NCBI RefSeq assembly: GCF_002005305.1
Contig: NZ_CP014782.1
Span: forward strand, 2,108,001-2,172,000
Length of the DNA stretch: 64,000 nucleotides
Source: Shewanella psychrophila
Lineage (GTDB): Bacteria; Pseudomonadota; Gammaproteobacteria; Enterobacterales; Shewanellaceae
Direction of reading: 5' to 3'
Of this stretch, positions 1 to 8,668 are shown piece by piece. Made by a program: the position numbers and the translations under genes. Position 1 is the stretch's first letter. Every line of letters begins with the position of its first letter. The notes beneath the pieces were generated by a model that searched no databases, was not told the origin of the DNA, and saw nothing but the letters and a program-made list of their open reading frames with translations.

Positions 1-39
1 AAGTGATGCATTTTTTTTAATTAAATTAGCTGCGCCTAT

Positions 40-60
40 AAGTCCCAAGTCCCAAGTCCC
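40..60. repeat. 7-bp tandem repeat, AAGTCCC x3
   Basis: Three perfect head-to-tail copies of a heptamer in non-coding DNA. It is one of several unrelated heptamer arrays in the window. Confidence 0.9.
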
Positions 61-79
61 AGCATCATAAATGTCCTGA

Positions 80-205
80 CTGCCAAGGATGGCGGAATTG
101 CCAATAAATGAATGGAACATTTATGGCCAGACATAACGAAGATTTATTCCATCTGACCTACAGGAATGTAGGAAATGCCAAGAGAGGTAGGGAACCTCTT
201 TGACC
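80..205 (+). repeat. two double-hairpin repeat units
   Basis: Two units of about 49 bp (80-128 and 157-205) have the same architecture. A 6-bp stem capped by a four-base purine-rich loop (AGGA or GGAA) is followed by a short linker ending in GCC, then a longer stem with a GGA-containing loop. The first stem is CTGCCA/TGGCGG in one unit and CCTACA/TGTAGG in the other, so pairing is kept while sequence changes. Further units lie at 50304-50593. Function is unknown; this is not a repeat family I recognise. Confidence 0.8.
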
Positions 206-231
206 CTGGGCAGCTATAAAAAAGACATAAA

Positions 232-262
232 AAAGGTCAGCTAATGCTGACCTTTCGTTTAA
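232..262 (-). terminator. terminator copy downstream of ppiD fragment
   Basis: The hairpin AGGTCAGC / GCTGACCT is followed on the minus strand by a T-run. It is a near copy of the terminator after intact ppiD and was carried along with the duplicated 3' end. Confidence 0.75.
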
Positions 263-286
263 GTGAGTAAACTCGTTATGCGTTTA

Positions 287-513
287 TTACTGCGCAGAAC
301 TGTATACCACTTCGCCTTTAGCTTTTAATGTCGCAATCAAGGCTCGGTAATCACCTTCAATGTATTGGGCACTTAAACGTTGCTTAAGAGCGCCAAGTAA
401 ATTGTCATCAATGCCTTCCGCTGCATAAACTTTATCAAGAGCGACAACGGCATAGCCAATAGCCAATAGCCAATGCAACTGTATCAACTACAGCAGTATC
501 GACAGGCTGAGAA
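287..513 (-). pseudogene. ppiD 3'-end fragment (duplicate)
   Basis: The minus strand encodes a near copy of the last roughly 75 residues of PpiD, ending in the same GEVVYSSAQ C-terminus. About 51 of the last 56 residues match the intact PpiD at 3578-5443. No start codon or upstream part of ppiD is present. The frame is broken where ATAGCCA occurs three times (452-472) against one equivalent unit in intact ppiD, an extra 14 bp. Many third-codon differences from the intact gene suggest the fragment came from another lineage rather than by recent tandem duplication. With the terminator it forms the distal border of the 0.5-3.5 kb insert. Confidence 0.85.
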
Positions 514-552
514 CTGAAAAAATTCCCCGTCCTCAGCTTGTTTTATCTGTGA

Positions 553-2598
553 TTAACAGCCCTTTGGAAATATCCAAACTTCAACAGCGCCATTTTTACT
601 GCCAAAGTCATCACCTGATGAACCAGGATTTGAAGGTGCCGTATCTTGAGTGGGCGCGCTATTACAGGTGGTGGCAGGAATGATCGACCAGCTTCCGCCA
701 CCGGCTCCTGCTCCATCATCGCCAGCACCACCGCCACCATAACCACCTCCGCCGCCACCGCCGCCAGAAGCGCTAAAGCTATCATCTGCATTACCGCCCC
801 TGCCGTCCGAACCGACCCCAGGATCGCCATTTACCCATTCACTATTAAGCCCTAAATACCCTTGTCCACCTTGACCACCAATGCCATCTTTGCCGTCATT
901 TGCGCCATTTCCACCATTCCCCCATTCATCTGTGCTGCCACCGTCGGATACACTGATAATGGCTTGGCCTACGCCAATGGTTCCATGACCTATGATTGAT
1001 GAGGCCGCAACGCCACCCTCGCCGCCATCAGTGCCATCATTAAGCCATCCAGAAGAGTCGCCGCCACCGCCACCGCCAGCAATAAGTATGACATCGTCTT
1101 CAAGTGAAGCAGGGCTACTTTCTGCAATCATGACCAGTGTCGAAGAGCCTCCGTCACCATAGACATTACTCAGAGTGCCATTTTCACCGATGAAGAAATT
1201 GAATGATGTTTGCCCATAATCGTCTAGGAAATGAGATAACGTTGTGACTGTCGATGCAAAACCGCTCTTACCGCCATCACCACCAGAGGTCCAGAGTCCA
1301 CCACTAGAACCAATGCCACCTTCTCCCCCCCAGGCTAAAATGGCCATAGGAGTGTCGTTGTCCAGAGTGGTATCAAAGGATGAGCTAACCTGGCTGAAGA
1401 TATCAACAAGATTAACAGACGTAACCAACTCTGAAGTATCTTTTGCTTCGCAGCTTATTATTGGCGTGGCACCATCAACACCACCATACTCGGTGGTACA
1501 AACTTCCTTATCAACGGCTGGCAATAAACACTTATAGACGGTGTTGCCATCATCGGTAACATCCTGCTTAACAGAATCGCACGGGTCTGACTCGGCAACC
1601 GCTGTTGAATTACAAAAGCCAACAGAGGTGATATCGCAAATGCCTCCGTCTATCCATGTCGCGCCAACAAGGTTGGCGTTATCAAAATCCGTATCCGTGA
1701 CAGCCGCTTTATCAAGGTCCGCAGGGGATAATTGAGCGCTGGAAAAAGAAGCCCCATTCAAATTGGCATTACTAAGATCTGCATACGTCATTTCCGAACC
1801 ACGAAAGTCACCGTTGCTCATATCGGCGCCACTAAAGTTGGTTCCAGTGAGCGTGGATTCAAAAAGGTCGACATTGGTTAATATGGCATCACTTAAATCA
1901 GCGCCGGAAAGATCAGCAAATGTGAGTGTTGCATTATCCAAGTCTGCGCCTGACAAATCACAATTCTTACATGCGTTGGTGGAAATAAGCGTAGTCACAT
2001 TATCATCTGCAGTGTCTGCATAAGCTGGGCTTATCAGGGCATTGCCAATAGTAGTCAGTAGTTTGGAAACAATCGAATAATTAACGCTATTTACTTCTGA
2101 CAGCGAACCACTATCAGGCGTCGTCACTAAGAAGGTAGTATCAGTGCTATCTACGTGCTGACCGTGGGTCAGTACCAGCTGATATTCCCCCGCAGGTATT
2201 ACTGCCGATACGCACTCATCATTGGCTGTAATGCTCAGCACTTCATCGCCACTGCGATTGTTAAGCACCATAGAGTGATTTGAATTGCTGTTACCATCTT
2301 CATAGCAAAATGTATGCTTGAGGGGACGCGAATAATGGTAGGGTATGAGATCGGAGCCTGACTCGCCATTAGAGTCACCCACTACAGTTGCTGAAGGTGG
2401 CTCAAGAAATAAAGCAACGGTACCTTGTTCAGGGTTAGCACGTAAGCGACTATTATTCGCAAAGTCCTTTTCGGTTAAAAGGTCTGATTGTATTTGAGTA
2501 TCATTGTCGTTGCTATCACAAGCTGTCACGAAGGAGAGAGAAAATGTTAACGCTAACAACACGTTAAACTTGCTGTGGTAATCATTGATAGTCTGCAC
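553..2598 (-). CDS. lipoprotein with pentapeptide repeats and Gly-rich domain
   Basis: The 681-residue product starts with a lipoprotein signal peptide (lipobox VTAC, Cys about residue 27), so it should be anchored in the outer membrane. Residues about 210-310 form a run of pentapeptide repeats of the A(D/N)LSx type, expected to fold as a right-handed beta-helix. A Cys-rich linker follows (about 320-385). The C-terminal 270 residues are dominated by Gly-rich segments such as GGGGGGGDSSG and YGGGGAGDDGAG, resembling the glycine-rich domain found beside animal ALK-type receptors and in some bacterial surface proteins. I do not know the function; surface adhesion is only a guess. It is flanked by the ppiD fragment and intact ppiD, so it is probably acquired. 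The start ATG directly precedes the signal peptide. Confidence 0.8.
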   Translation of the reverse strand: MQTINDYHSKFNVLLALTFSLSFVTACDSNDNDTQIQSDLLTEKDFANNSRLRANPEQGTVALFLEPPSATVVGDSNGESGSDLIPYHYSRPLKHTFCYEDGNSNSNHSMVLNNRSGDEVLSITANDECVSAVIPAGEYQLVLTHGQHVDSTDTTFLVTTPDSGSLSEVNSVNYSIVSKLLTTIGNALISPAYADTADDNVTTLISTNACKNCDLSGADLDNATLTFADLSGADLSDAILTNVDLFESTLTGTNFSGADMSNGDFRGSEMTYADLSNANLNGASFSSAQLSPADLDKAAVTDTDFDNANLVGATWIDGGICDITSVGFCNSTAVAESDPCDSVKQDVTDDGNTVYKCLLPAVDKEVCTTEYGGVDGATPIISCEAKDTSELVTSVNLVDIFSQVSSSFDTTLDNDTPMAILAWGGEGGIGSSGGLWTSGGDGGKSGFASTVTTLSHFLDDYGQTSFNFFIGENGTLSNVYGDGGSSTLVMIAESSPASLEDDVILIAGGGGGGDSSGWLNDGTDGGEGGVAASSIIGHGTIGVGQAIISVSDGGSTDEWGNGGNGANDGKDGIGGQGGQGYLGLNSEWVNGDPGVGSDGRGGNADDSFSASGGGGGGGGYGGGGAGDDGAGAGGGSWSIIPATTCNSAPTQDTAPSNPGSSGDDFGSKNGAVEVWIFPKGC

Positions 2599-2832
2599 GT
2601 TATTTTCCTTATAATGAAACAGATTTTATAAAGTTGTAGATTTTTATGAAGTTGTAATAATGGGCTATCCCTAAGCCTCTGGACGTGCAGGGCGTCATTA
2701 TCCTTTATGATAGTGAATCAGGGTGTCGTTTTAGTCAACCTCTCATGAGAATAAGCAACCGATTGCATTTCGTGTCCTGCTTGATGTAGTCACAAGCTCC
2801 TATGACCTAGCCCCTAAGCTTCATCAACGCTA

Positions 2833-2957
2833 TCAAGGTGGCCATATTTCATTTATTTCATCCACTTGCTGTTGTGCACTAAAGCGCTCCCATACAATAT
2901 CATTCACATCAGCATCTTCACTAAACTCTTGTGCAGATGAAGCCGCAGAGCGTATAG
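2833..2957 (-). pseudogene. possible 3' remnant of an unknown gene
   Basis: On the minus strand an open frame of about 40 codons ends WERFSAQQQVDEINEIWPP-stop. Its composition looks like real protein, unlike the surrounding repeats. The 5' side runs into a repeat copy with CGACTCGCAGAAGTAACTGC, as if a gene had been cut there. No family recognised. Confidence 0.35.
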
Positions 2958-3517
2958 GGACATATTTACAGCGACTCGCAGAAGTAACTGCATAACCCCC
3001 CGCTAGGAAGCGTTAGATAACCATGAAGGGTTGCCCTTAAAACACACTTCCAAATATCAACGATGCCACAAGCTCAATCAGAAAATGTAACCAGTCTTCA
3101 TTCGAAGGCTAACAAAGTTTGAGGCAGAGGTGAGTTACGAAGTCTAGCAATAAACCCAAACTGAAAAGATAGGCTGCTTGTGAAAACCTCAGTGTCGATA
3201 CGGCTGCGGATGTTGATGGCATGGACGCTATCGTCGAGCCTCCATGGATGACTCTTGTGAAATCAACAGCCGGCGTGTAGCAGAAGTAACTACACATGCC
3301 TCGCCGGCCAGGCGGTAGGTTACATTGAAAGTATGACCTTCGAACAAACTACCCAATACAAAATCAGCAGAGGCTAAAACAGAAAATGTAACCAGTCTTC
3401 ATTCGAAGGCTAGCAAACTTTGATGGTGGAAATGCCAATAAATGAATGGAACATTTATGGCCAGACATAAATACTTGCCCTACTCCATCCATGGGGGCAG
3501 GCATAAATGTTCCAGAC

Positions 3518-3548
3518 ATAAAAAAGGTCAGCTAATACTGACCTTTCC
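3518..3548 (-). terminator. ppiD terminator
   Basis: The stem AGGTCAG / CTGACCT with loop CTAATA is followed on the minus strand by six Ts, about 30 bp past the ppiD stop. Confidence 0.85.
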
Positions 3549-3577
3549 TTTAAGTGAGTAAACTCGTTATGCGTTTA

Positions 3578-5443
3578 TTACTGCGCAGAACTGTATACCA
3601 CTTCGCCTTTAGCTTTTAATGTCGCAATCAAGGCTCGGTAATCACCTTCACTATATTGGGCACTTAAACGTTGTTCAAGAGCACTCAGCAAGTTGTCATC
3701 GATACCTTCAGCTGCATTGACCTTATCTAACACAACAACGGCATAACCATTCGCTAGCGCGACGGTATCAACAACTGCAGTACCCGCAGGTTGAGCCATC
3801 TGGAAAGCCTTATTACTGATAGCGGCATCGATAGTTTGATCGAAACGTCCAAGTTTGGTCTGAGTAACAAATTCCGCACTCGACTCGGCATCATCGAAAG
3901 AACTCATTAAGGTTTGAGCTTTCTCTCGAGCAACTTCATTGGCTTGCTCCTGCTTCAAACGCTCAACAATACCTGATTTGACCTTTTCAAATTCCACTGT
4001 TCCTGCAGCAGTATGAGACTTGATGCGGATAACCATGGCATGGTTAGCATCTAGCTCAATCACATCGCTGTTCATGCCATCAAGCAGAACATTGGTAGAA
4101 AAAGCCGCCTTCAACACATCTGGCTTATCGAAAGGCGCAGGTGCATTAGTACGAGTGAACACAGGTGTTGTCATGACTTCGACTCCAAGCTCAGTCGCAG
4201 CTTCACTTAAAGTATCCGGCACTTCATAAGTCACATCGGCAAGTGTTTGCTGTAAACCAAAGTAGGTGTCGACCGCTTTCTTCTCTTTCAGCTGAGCGAT
4301 AATCTTATCTTTAACATCAGCAAAAGGTGCTTCGGCTCCAGGCTGTACATCAAGTAGCTTGATGATATGGTAACCAAAACTTGTCTTCACCACTGTCGAA
4401 TATGACCCTTTAGACAATGAGTAAAGCACATCATCGAAGGCTGGCTCCATGACGCCTTGTTCGAACCAATCTAGTTGACCGCCCTGCGCGCCACTGAAAG
4501 TATCTTCAGATTCGGTTTTAGCAAGTTCAGCAAAATCTTCACCAGCTTGTAGCTTAGTATAAATCGCCTCGGCCTTAGCTTTTGACGCTGACTCATCATC
4601 GCCTAAGTTAATCAGAATATGTGCCGCAAGACGTTTCTCAGCTTTTAAATACTGCTGCTTATTCTCATCATAATAAGCCTGGGCTTCTTCATCGGTCACG
4701 CTAACATCGTTAGCCATATCCGAAGCATCTAGCTCGATGTACTCAAGACTAAGCGTCTCTGGACTCATAAATTGTGCAATATTCGTATTGTAGAACGATT
4801 GCGCCTGCTCATCGGTCACCTTAGCATCGGCTACAAATGGGCTAGCATCGACGATATGATAACGGACATCACGAGTCTGTCCCTGAATACTAGCTAAGTA
4901 ACTCGTTTCACCTGGAAGGACGAATTCAGAACCAACCAAAGAAGCCACAAGCTGACGGCGAGTCATATCTGTACGCATCATATTTCTGAACGTATTTGCC
5001 TGATAGCCTAACTGGCGTAAAATGGCTAAATAGCGGTCGTTATCGAATTGACCATCAGTCTGAAATGCTGGCTCAGTCATGATGGCATTCTTGATCTGCT
5101 GATCTGACACTCGCAGACCAAGTTCGGTAGCGGTTTGATCCAGTAACTTTTCAGCGACTAAACGTTCTAACACGCTTTGCTTTACACTTGCCAGATAAGC
5201 ATCATCCGCGGCTAGCGCTTCGAACATTTCACCCAGTTGCTGCTCTAATCGAGCACGTTCACTTTGGTAGGCTTGTTCCAAGGCTGACTCACTGATCTCT
5301 TCACCATTAACGGTGGCAGCAGCTGCCTCTGTCGATGATCCTAAGTAACTACTTACACCAGTAAATGCAAAGGAAAGTATCACTAGAACCAGAATGCTTT
5401 TTGCAATCACGCCCTGTGAGCCTTCGCGAATCTTCTCTAACAT
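3578..5443 (-). CDS. ppiD: PpiD, membrane-anchored periplasmic peptidyl-prolyl isomerase/chaperone
   Basis: PpiD is a SurA-like chaperone tethered to the inner membrane that helps newly exported proteins leave the Sec translocon. The 621-residue product has one N-terminal transmembrane helix (about residues 15-34), a SurA-type N-terminal chaperone region, and a parvulin domain at about residues 265-360 (AHILIN, GGQLDWFEQGVMEPAFDD, TSFGYHIIKL). A long helical C-terminal part follows. Length and order match the family. It lies downstream of hupB as in other Gammaproteobacteria, but two hairpins separate them, so it is probably transcribed at least partly on its own. A fragment of its 3' end is duplicated at 287-513. 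Confidence 0.95.
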   Translation of the reverse strand: MLEKIREGSQGVIAKSILVLVILSFAFTGVSSYLGSSTEAAAATVNGEEISESALEQAYQSERARLEQQLGEMFEALAADDAYLASVKQSVLERLVAEKLLDQTATELGLRVSDQQIKNAIMTEPAFQTDGQFDNDRYLAILRQLGYQANTFRNMMRTDMTRRQLVASLVGSEFVLPGETSYLASIQGQTRDVRYHIVDASPFVADAKVTDEQAQSFYNTNIAQFMSPETLSLEYIELDASDMANDVSVTDEEAQAYYDENKQQYLKAEKRLAAHILINLGDDESASKAKAEAIYTKLQAGEDFAELAKTESEDTFSGAQGGQLDWFEQGVMEPAFDDVLYSLSKGSYSTVVKTSFGYHIIKLLDVQPGAEAPFADVKDKIIAQLKEKKAVDTYFGLQQTLADVTYEVPDTLSEAATELGVEVMTTPVFTRTNAPAPFDKPDVLKAAFSTNVLLDGMNSDVIELDANHAMVIRIKSHTAAGTVEFEKVKSGIVERLKQEQANEVAREKAQTLMSSFDDAESSAEFVTQTKLGRFDQTIDAAISNKAFQMAQPAGTAVVDTVALANGYAVVVLDKVNAAEGIDDNLLSALEQRLSAQYSEGDYRALIATLKAKGEVVYSSAQ

Positions 5444-5474
5444 CTGTTCTCTCGCTCGTTGCGATTAAAAATAA

Positions 5475-5504
5475 AAAGGCGCATCACGTTTGAGATGCGC
5501 CTTT
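5475..5504 (-). terminator. strong hairpin upstream of ppiD
   Basis: A perfect 11-bp stem AAAGGCGCATC / GATGCGCCTTT with an 8-nt loop is followed on the minus strand by a T-rich run. It ends about 30 bp before the ppiD start, so it either stops hupB read-through or attenuates ppiD. Confidence 0.8.
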
Positions 5505-5566
5505 CGTAAACTTGAGGTCATTAGTAACCTATGCTACTTAATGCCTGTCATACTCATTATTCGTAA

Positions 5567-5588
5567 AAGCACTGCTAAAGCAGTGCTT
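5567..5588 (-). terminator. hupB terminator
   Basis: A perfect stem AAGCACTGC / GCAGTGCTT with a 4-nt loop is followed by TTTTA on the minus strand, about 40 bp past the hupB stop. Confidence 0.75.
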
Positions 5589-5629
5589 GTATCTTACGAA
5601 ACTCTTTAAAAAGAGTAGTAAAACTGATC

Positions 5630-5902
5630 TTAGTTTACAGCGTCTTTTAGAGCTTTACCTGCTTTGAATGCAGGAATGTTTGCTGCAGCAATCTTGATTT
5701 CAGCACCCGTCTGTGGGTTACGACCAGTACGTTCAGCACGTTGACGCACTTCAAAAGTACCAAAACCAACAAGAGAAATCTTATCGCCATCTTTAAGGCC
5801 GTCAGTGACTGCGCCGATGAAAGAATCTAATGCACGGCCTGCAGCCGCTTTAGAAATGTCAGCACCAGAAGCGATTTTCTCGATTAGTTCAGATTTGTTC
5901 AT
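5630..5902 (-). CDS. hupB: DNA-binding protein HU-beta
   Basis: HU is an abundant nucleoid protein that bends DNA without sequence specificity. The 90-residue product MNKSELIEKIASGADISK...LKDAVN is a full-length HU, with the conserved VGFGTFEVR core and the DNA-clasping arm RTGRNPQTGAEIKI. I chose the ATG that follows AAGGGG with five bases between; an upstream in-frame start would add 13 residues foreign to HU. It lies between lon and ppiD, the usual enterobacterial/Shewanella context. The beta rather than alpha assignment rests on this neighbourhood. Confidence 0.95.
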   Translation of the reverse strand: MNKSELIEKIASGADISKAAAGRALDSFIGAVTDGLKDGDKISLVGFGTFEVRQRAERTGRNPQTGAEIKIAAANIPAFKAGKALKDAVN

Positions 5903-6114
5903 GTCATCCCCTTGAATGTAATTTTTTTGCACCGCAACCAAATCCTTCGCTAGAGCGGTCTGCGGAGGCTTTTATAACAAGCTTGAATCTAAAACTCAAG
6001 CTCACTAGGAAAAGCAAGATAAATATAATTGGAAATAGCTCAAAACCAGTAGCCATAAGGGCTTGAGAAGAATGGGCTATCCACGAACCTAGGCTACCAC
6101 AGCTAGCGAGTTTA

Positions 6115-6152
6115 AAAAGCCCCTTTTTGCATTTTTTTTACGACAAAGGGGC
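6115..6152 (-). terminator. lon terminator
   Basis: The stem GCCCCTTT / AAAGGGGC encloses an 18-nt A-rich loop and is followed on the minus strand by TTTTT, just after the lon stop. Confidence 0.75.
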
Positions 6153-6163
6153 AATTTCTTGCG

Positions 6164-8521
6164 TTAGCCCGTGTTTTTAACGACTTCGAAGCCTTCAATT
6201 GGTCGCTCTAACGCCAATTTTAACACTTCATCGATCCAGCGCACCGGATAAATTTTCAAATCGGCAACCACGTTTGCTGGGATTTCTTCCAAATCTCGTT
6301 CATTTTCCTTTGGAATCAACACGACTTTGGTTCCACCACGATGGGCTGCAAGCAGCTTTTCTTTTAACCCACCGATAGGCAATACCTCACCACGAAGAGT
6401 AATTTCACCTGTCATGGCGACATCAGCACGTACCGGATTCCCCGTTAGACTAGAAACCAAAGCGGTACACATAGCCGCACCAGCAGAAGGCCCATCTTTA
6501 GGTGTTGCTCCTTCAGGCACATGCACATGGATATCACGTTTCTCATAGAAATCTGGATTGATGCCCAACTGTTCAGCACGGGCTCTGACCACTGTCATGG
6601 CAGCCTGAATAGACTCCTGCATGACATCGCCAAGTGAGCCTGTGTAACTAAGCTTACCTTTACCCGGTACCGAAGTGGCTTCAATCGTGAGCAAGTCACC
6701 ACCGACTTCTGTCCATGCCAACCCAGTCACCTGACCGATCTGATTATTCGACTCAGCCTTACCATAATCACAACGTTGCACGCCCAAGAATGACTTGAGA
6801 TTCTCCTGATTCACGTCCACGTGCTTAAGTGTCTTGTCCAGCAAGATACGCTTAACCACTTTACGACAGATCTTTGATAACTCACGTTCCAGCGCTCTGA
6901 CACCCGCTTCGCGAGTGTAATAACGAATGATACCTATGATGGCACTATCATCGACTGTCACTTCTTTGAGTTTGAGTCCGTTACGTTCAATCTGCTTAGG
7001 CAACAAATGCTGCTTGGCGATATTGAGTTTCTCATCTTCGGTGTAACCTGAAAGACGAATAACTTCCATACGATCAAGTAGTGGACCCGGAATATTCATC
7101 GAGTTCGAAGTTGCAACGAACATCACATCAGACAGATCGTAATCCACTTCTAAATAGTGATCACTAAAGGTCGAGTTTTGTTCAGGATCTAACACTTCAA
7201 GCAGTGCTGACGCAGGATCGCCACGCATGTCACTGCTCATCTTATCTATCTCATCGAGCAGGAACAGTGGGTTTTTAACCCCAACTTTCGACATTTTTTG
7301 AATGACTTTACCCGGCATAGAGCCGATATAAGTACGGCGATGACCACGGATTTCCGCCTCATCTCGCACGCCACCCAGGGCAACACGTACATACTTACGT
7401 CCGGTCGCCTTAGCGATAGATTGTCCTAATGAGGTTTTACCTACACCTGGCGGTCCTACTAAACAAAGAATTGGACCTTTGAGCAGCTTAACGCGGCTCT
7501 GTACCGCTAAGTACTCTAAAATACGTTCTTTGACTTTTTCCAAACCGAAATGGTCTGTATCTAATACATCTTGTGCCTTGGTTAAATCACGCTTAATTTT
7601 CGAGCGTTGACGCCAAGGAACTGAGATCATCCAATCAACATAGCTACGAACAACCGTCGCTTCTGCCGACATGGGTGACATCATCTTAAGTTTATTCAGC
7701 TCAGCGGTCGCCTTCTCTTTGGCTTCCTCCGGCATCTTAGCCTCTTCAATCTTCTTGGCTAAAGTTTCAAATTCATCGTGAGACTCATCGATATCTCCCA
7801 ACTCTTTTTGAATCGCCTTCATCTGCTCGTTGAGATAATACTCACGCTGGCTCTTTTCCATCTGCTTCTTGACTCGCGAACGGATCCGTTTCTCGACCTG
7901 TAATAGATCAATTTCGGACTCCATCATGGCCATGAGATATTCAAGACGTTCTGCAACATCGACCATCTCAAGCACAGATTGCTTGTCTTCGAGCTTAAGG
8001 GGCATATGTGCCGCCATAGTATCGGCAAGGCGTGCGGCTTCGTCGATCCCCGACAGTGAGGTTAACACCTCAGGTGGGATCTTCTTATTCAGCTTTATGT
8101 AGCCTTCAAACTGGCCAACGGCAGAACGAACCAACACCTCTTCTTCTTTCTCAGCCATTGGCTCAGATTCAAGATATTGGGCCGTAGCAACGAAAAAAGA
8201 CTCCTCGTCTGAATATTTCTCGATGCGCGCGCGTTTGCCACCTTCAACCAGTACTTTTACTGTGCCATCAGGCAGCTTCAACAACTGTAAAATTGAAGCA
8301 ACGGTACCCACTTCAAAAATGTCATCAATGCTTGGGTCATCAAGCTCTGCATCACGCTGAGCCACTAGAATAATTTGTTTGTCTTGCTCCATCGCCGTTT
8401 CAAGGCAACGAATAGATTTTTCCCGTCCTACGAATAACGGAATTACCATATGGGGATATACCACCACATCTCTCAGCGGCAGTACGGGTAGTTCGATTCG
8501 CGCTTCACTCTCTTGTGTCAT
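6164..8521 (-). CDS. lon: ATP-dependent protease Lon
   Basis: Lon degrades misfolded and regulatory proteins in the cytoplasm as a hexamer. The 785-residue product has the N-terminal substrate domain (LPVLPLRDVVVYPHM), coiled coils around residues 210-280, an AAA+ module with Walker A GPPGVGKT (about 356) and Walker B LLDEIDK, and a C-terminal Ser-Lys protease domain with the nucleophile in PKDGPSAG (about 679) and the Lys in GGLKEKLLAA (about 722). All catalytic features are intact. A sigma-32-type promoter lies just upstream, as known for lon in E. coli. Neighbours clpX and hupB are conserved. Confidence 0.97.
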   Translation of the reverse strand: MTQESEARIELPVLPLRDVVVYPHMVIPLFVGREKSIRCLETAMEQDKQIILVAQRDAELDDPSIDDIFEVGTVASILQLLKLPDGTVKVLVEGGKRARIEKYSDEESFFVATAQYLESEPMAEKEEEVLVRSAVGQFEGYIKLNKKIPPEVLTSLSGIDEAARLADTMAAHMPLKLEDKQSVLEMVDVAERLEYLMAMMESEIDLLQVEKRIRSRVKKQMEKSQREYYLNEQMKAIQKELGDIDESHDEFETLAKKIEEAKMPEEAKEKATAELNKLKMMSPMSAEATVVRSYVDWMISVPWRQRSKIKRDLTKAQDVLDTDHFGLEKVKERILEYLAVQSRVKLLKGPILCLVGPPGVGKTSLGQSIAKATGRKYVRVALGGVRDEAEIRGHRRTYIGSMPGKVIQKMSKVGVKNPLFLLDEIDKMSSDMRGDPASALLEVLDPEQNSTFSDHYLEVDYDLSDVMFVATSNSMNIPGPLLDRMEVIRLSGYTEDEKLNIAKQHLLPKQIERNGLKLKEVTVDDSAIIGIIRYYTREAGVRALERELSKICRKVVKRILLDKTLKHVDVNQENLKSFLGVQRCDYGKAESNNQIGQVTGLAWTEVGGDLLTIEATSVPGKGKLSYTGSLGDVMQESIQAAMTVVRARAEQLGINPDFYEKRDIHVHVPEGATPKDGPSAGAAMCTALVSSLTGNPVRADVAMTGEITLRGEVLPIGGLKEKLLAAHRGGTKVVLIPKENERDLEEIPANVVADLKIYPVRWIDEVLKLALERPIEGFEVVKNTG

Positions 8522-8555
8522 AGCTCGATTCCGTTTGATGATAATACTAATGATT

Positions 8556-8583
8556 ATATTGGGATGAATTCATTGGTTTCAAT
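8556..8583 (-). promoter_or_regulatory. sigma-32 (heat-shock) promoter of lon
   Basis: The minus strand reads ATTGAAA, 13 bases, then CCCAATAT, close to the RpoH consensus CTTGAAA-N(11-16)-CCCCATNT. It lies 35-62 bp upstream of the lon start. Heat-shock control of lon is established in E. coli; here it is inferred from sequence. Confidence 0.7.
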
Positions 8584-8614
8584 GGCTAACAACAAATATA
8601 TAACTGAGCGAATA

Positions 8615-8641
8615 AAAAAGGAGCCAAATGGCTCCTTTTTT
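8615..8641 (-). terminator. clpX terminator
   Basis: The stem AAAAAGGAGCC / GGCTCCTTTTT with loop AAAT has T-runs on both strands and lies between clpX and lon. Confidence 0.85.
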
Positions 8642-8668
8642 ATTCAAATGAGTCTGTTTCTAAGAAAC

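Larger units (their letters stand above)
2599..3577. other. gene-poor spacer with dispersed repeats
   Basis: No intact gene is visible. The spacer holds two direct copies of a 43-bp repeat (3080-3122 and 3381-3423) containing the near-palindrome AGTCTTC-ATTC-GAAGGCT. It also holds one copy of a longer repeat with a CCTCGCCGG core (about 3240-3345) and a half copy of the double-hairpin unit (3426-3462). The same families recur at 49.9-50.6 kb and 59.4-59.8 kb. Confidence 0.75.

Noticed and set aside
287..487. A separate small protein of 66 residues
   Set aside because: It is the frameshifted tail of a ppiD duplicate without its own start signal.
543..830. Ala/Met-rich and Gly/Ala-rich open frames opposite or alongside the Gly-rich lipoprotein
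   Set aside because: They are shadows of the GC-rich glycine codon runs in the real gene.
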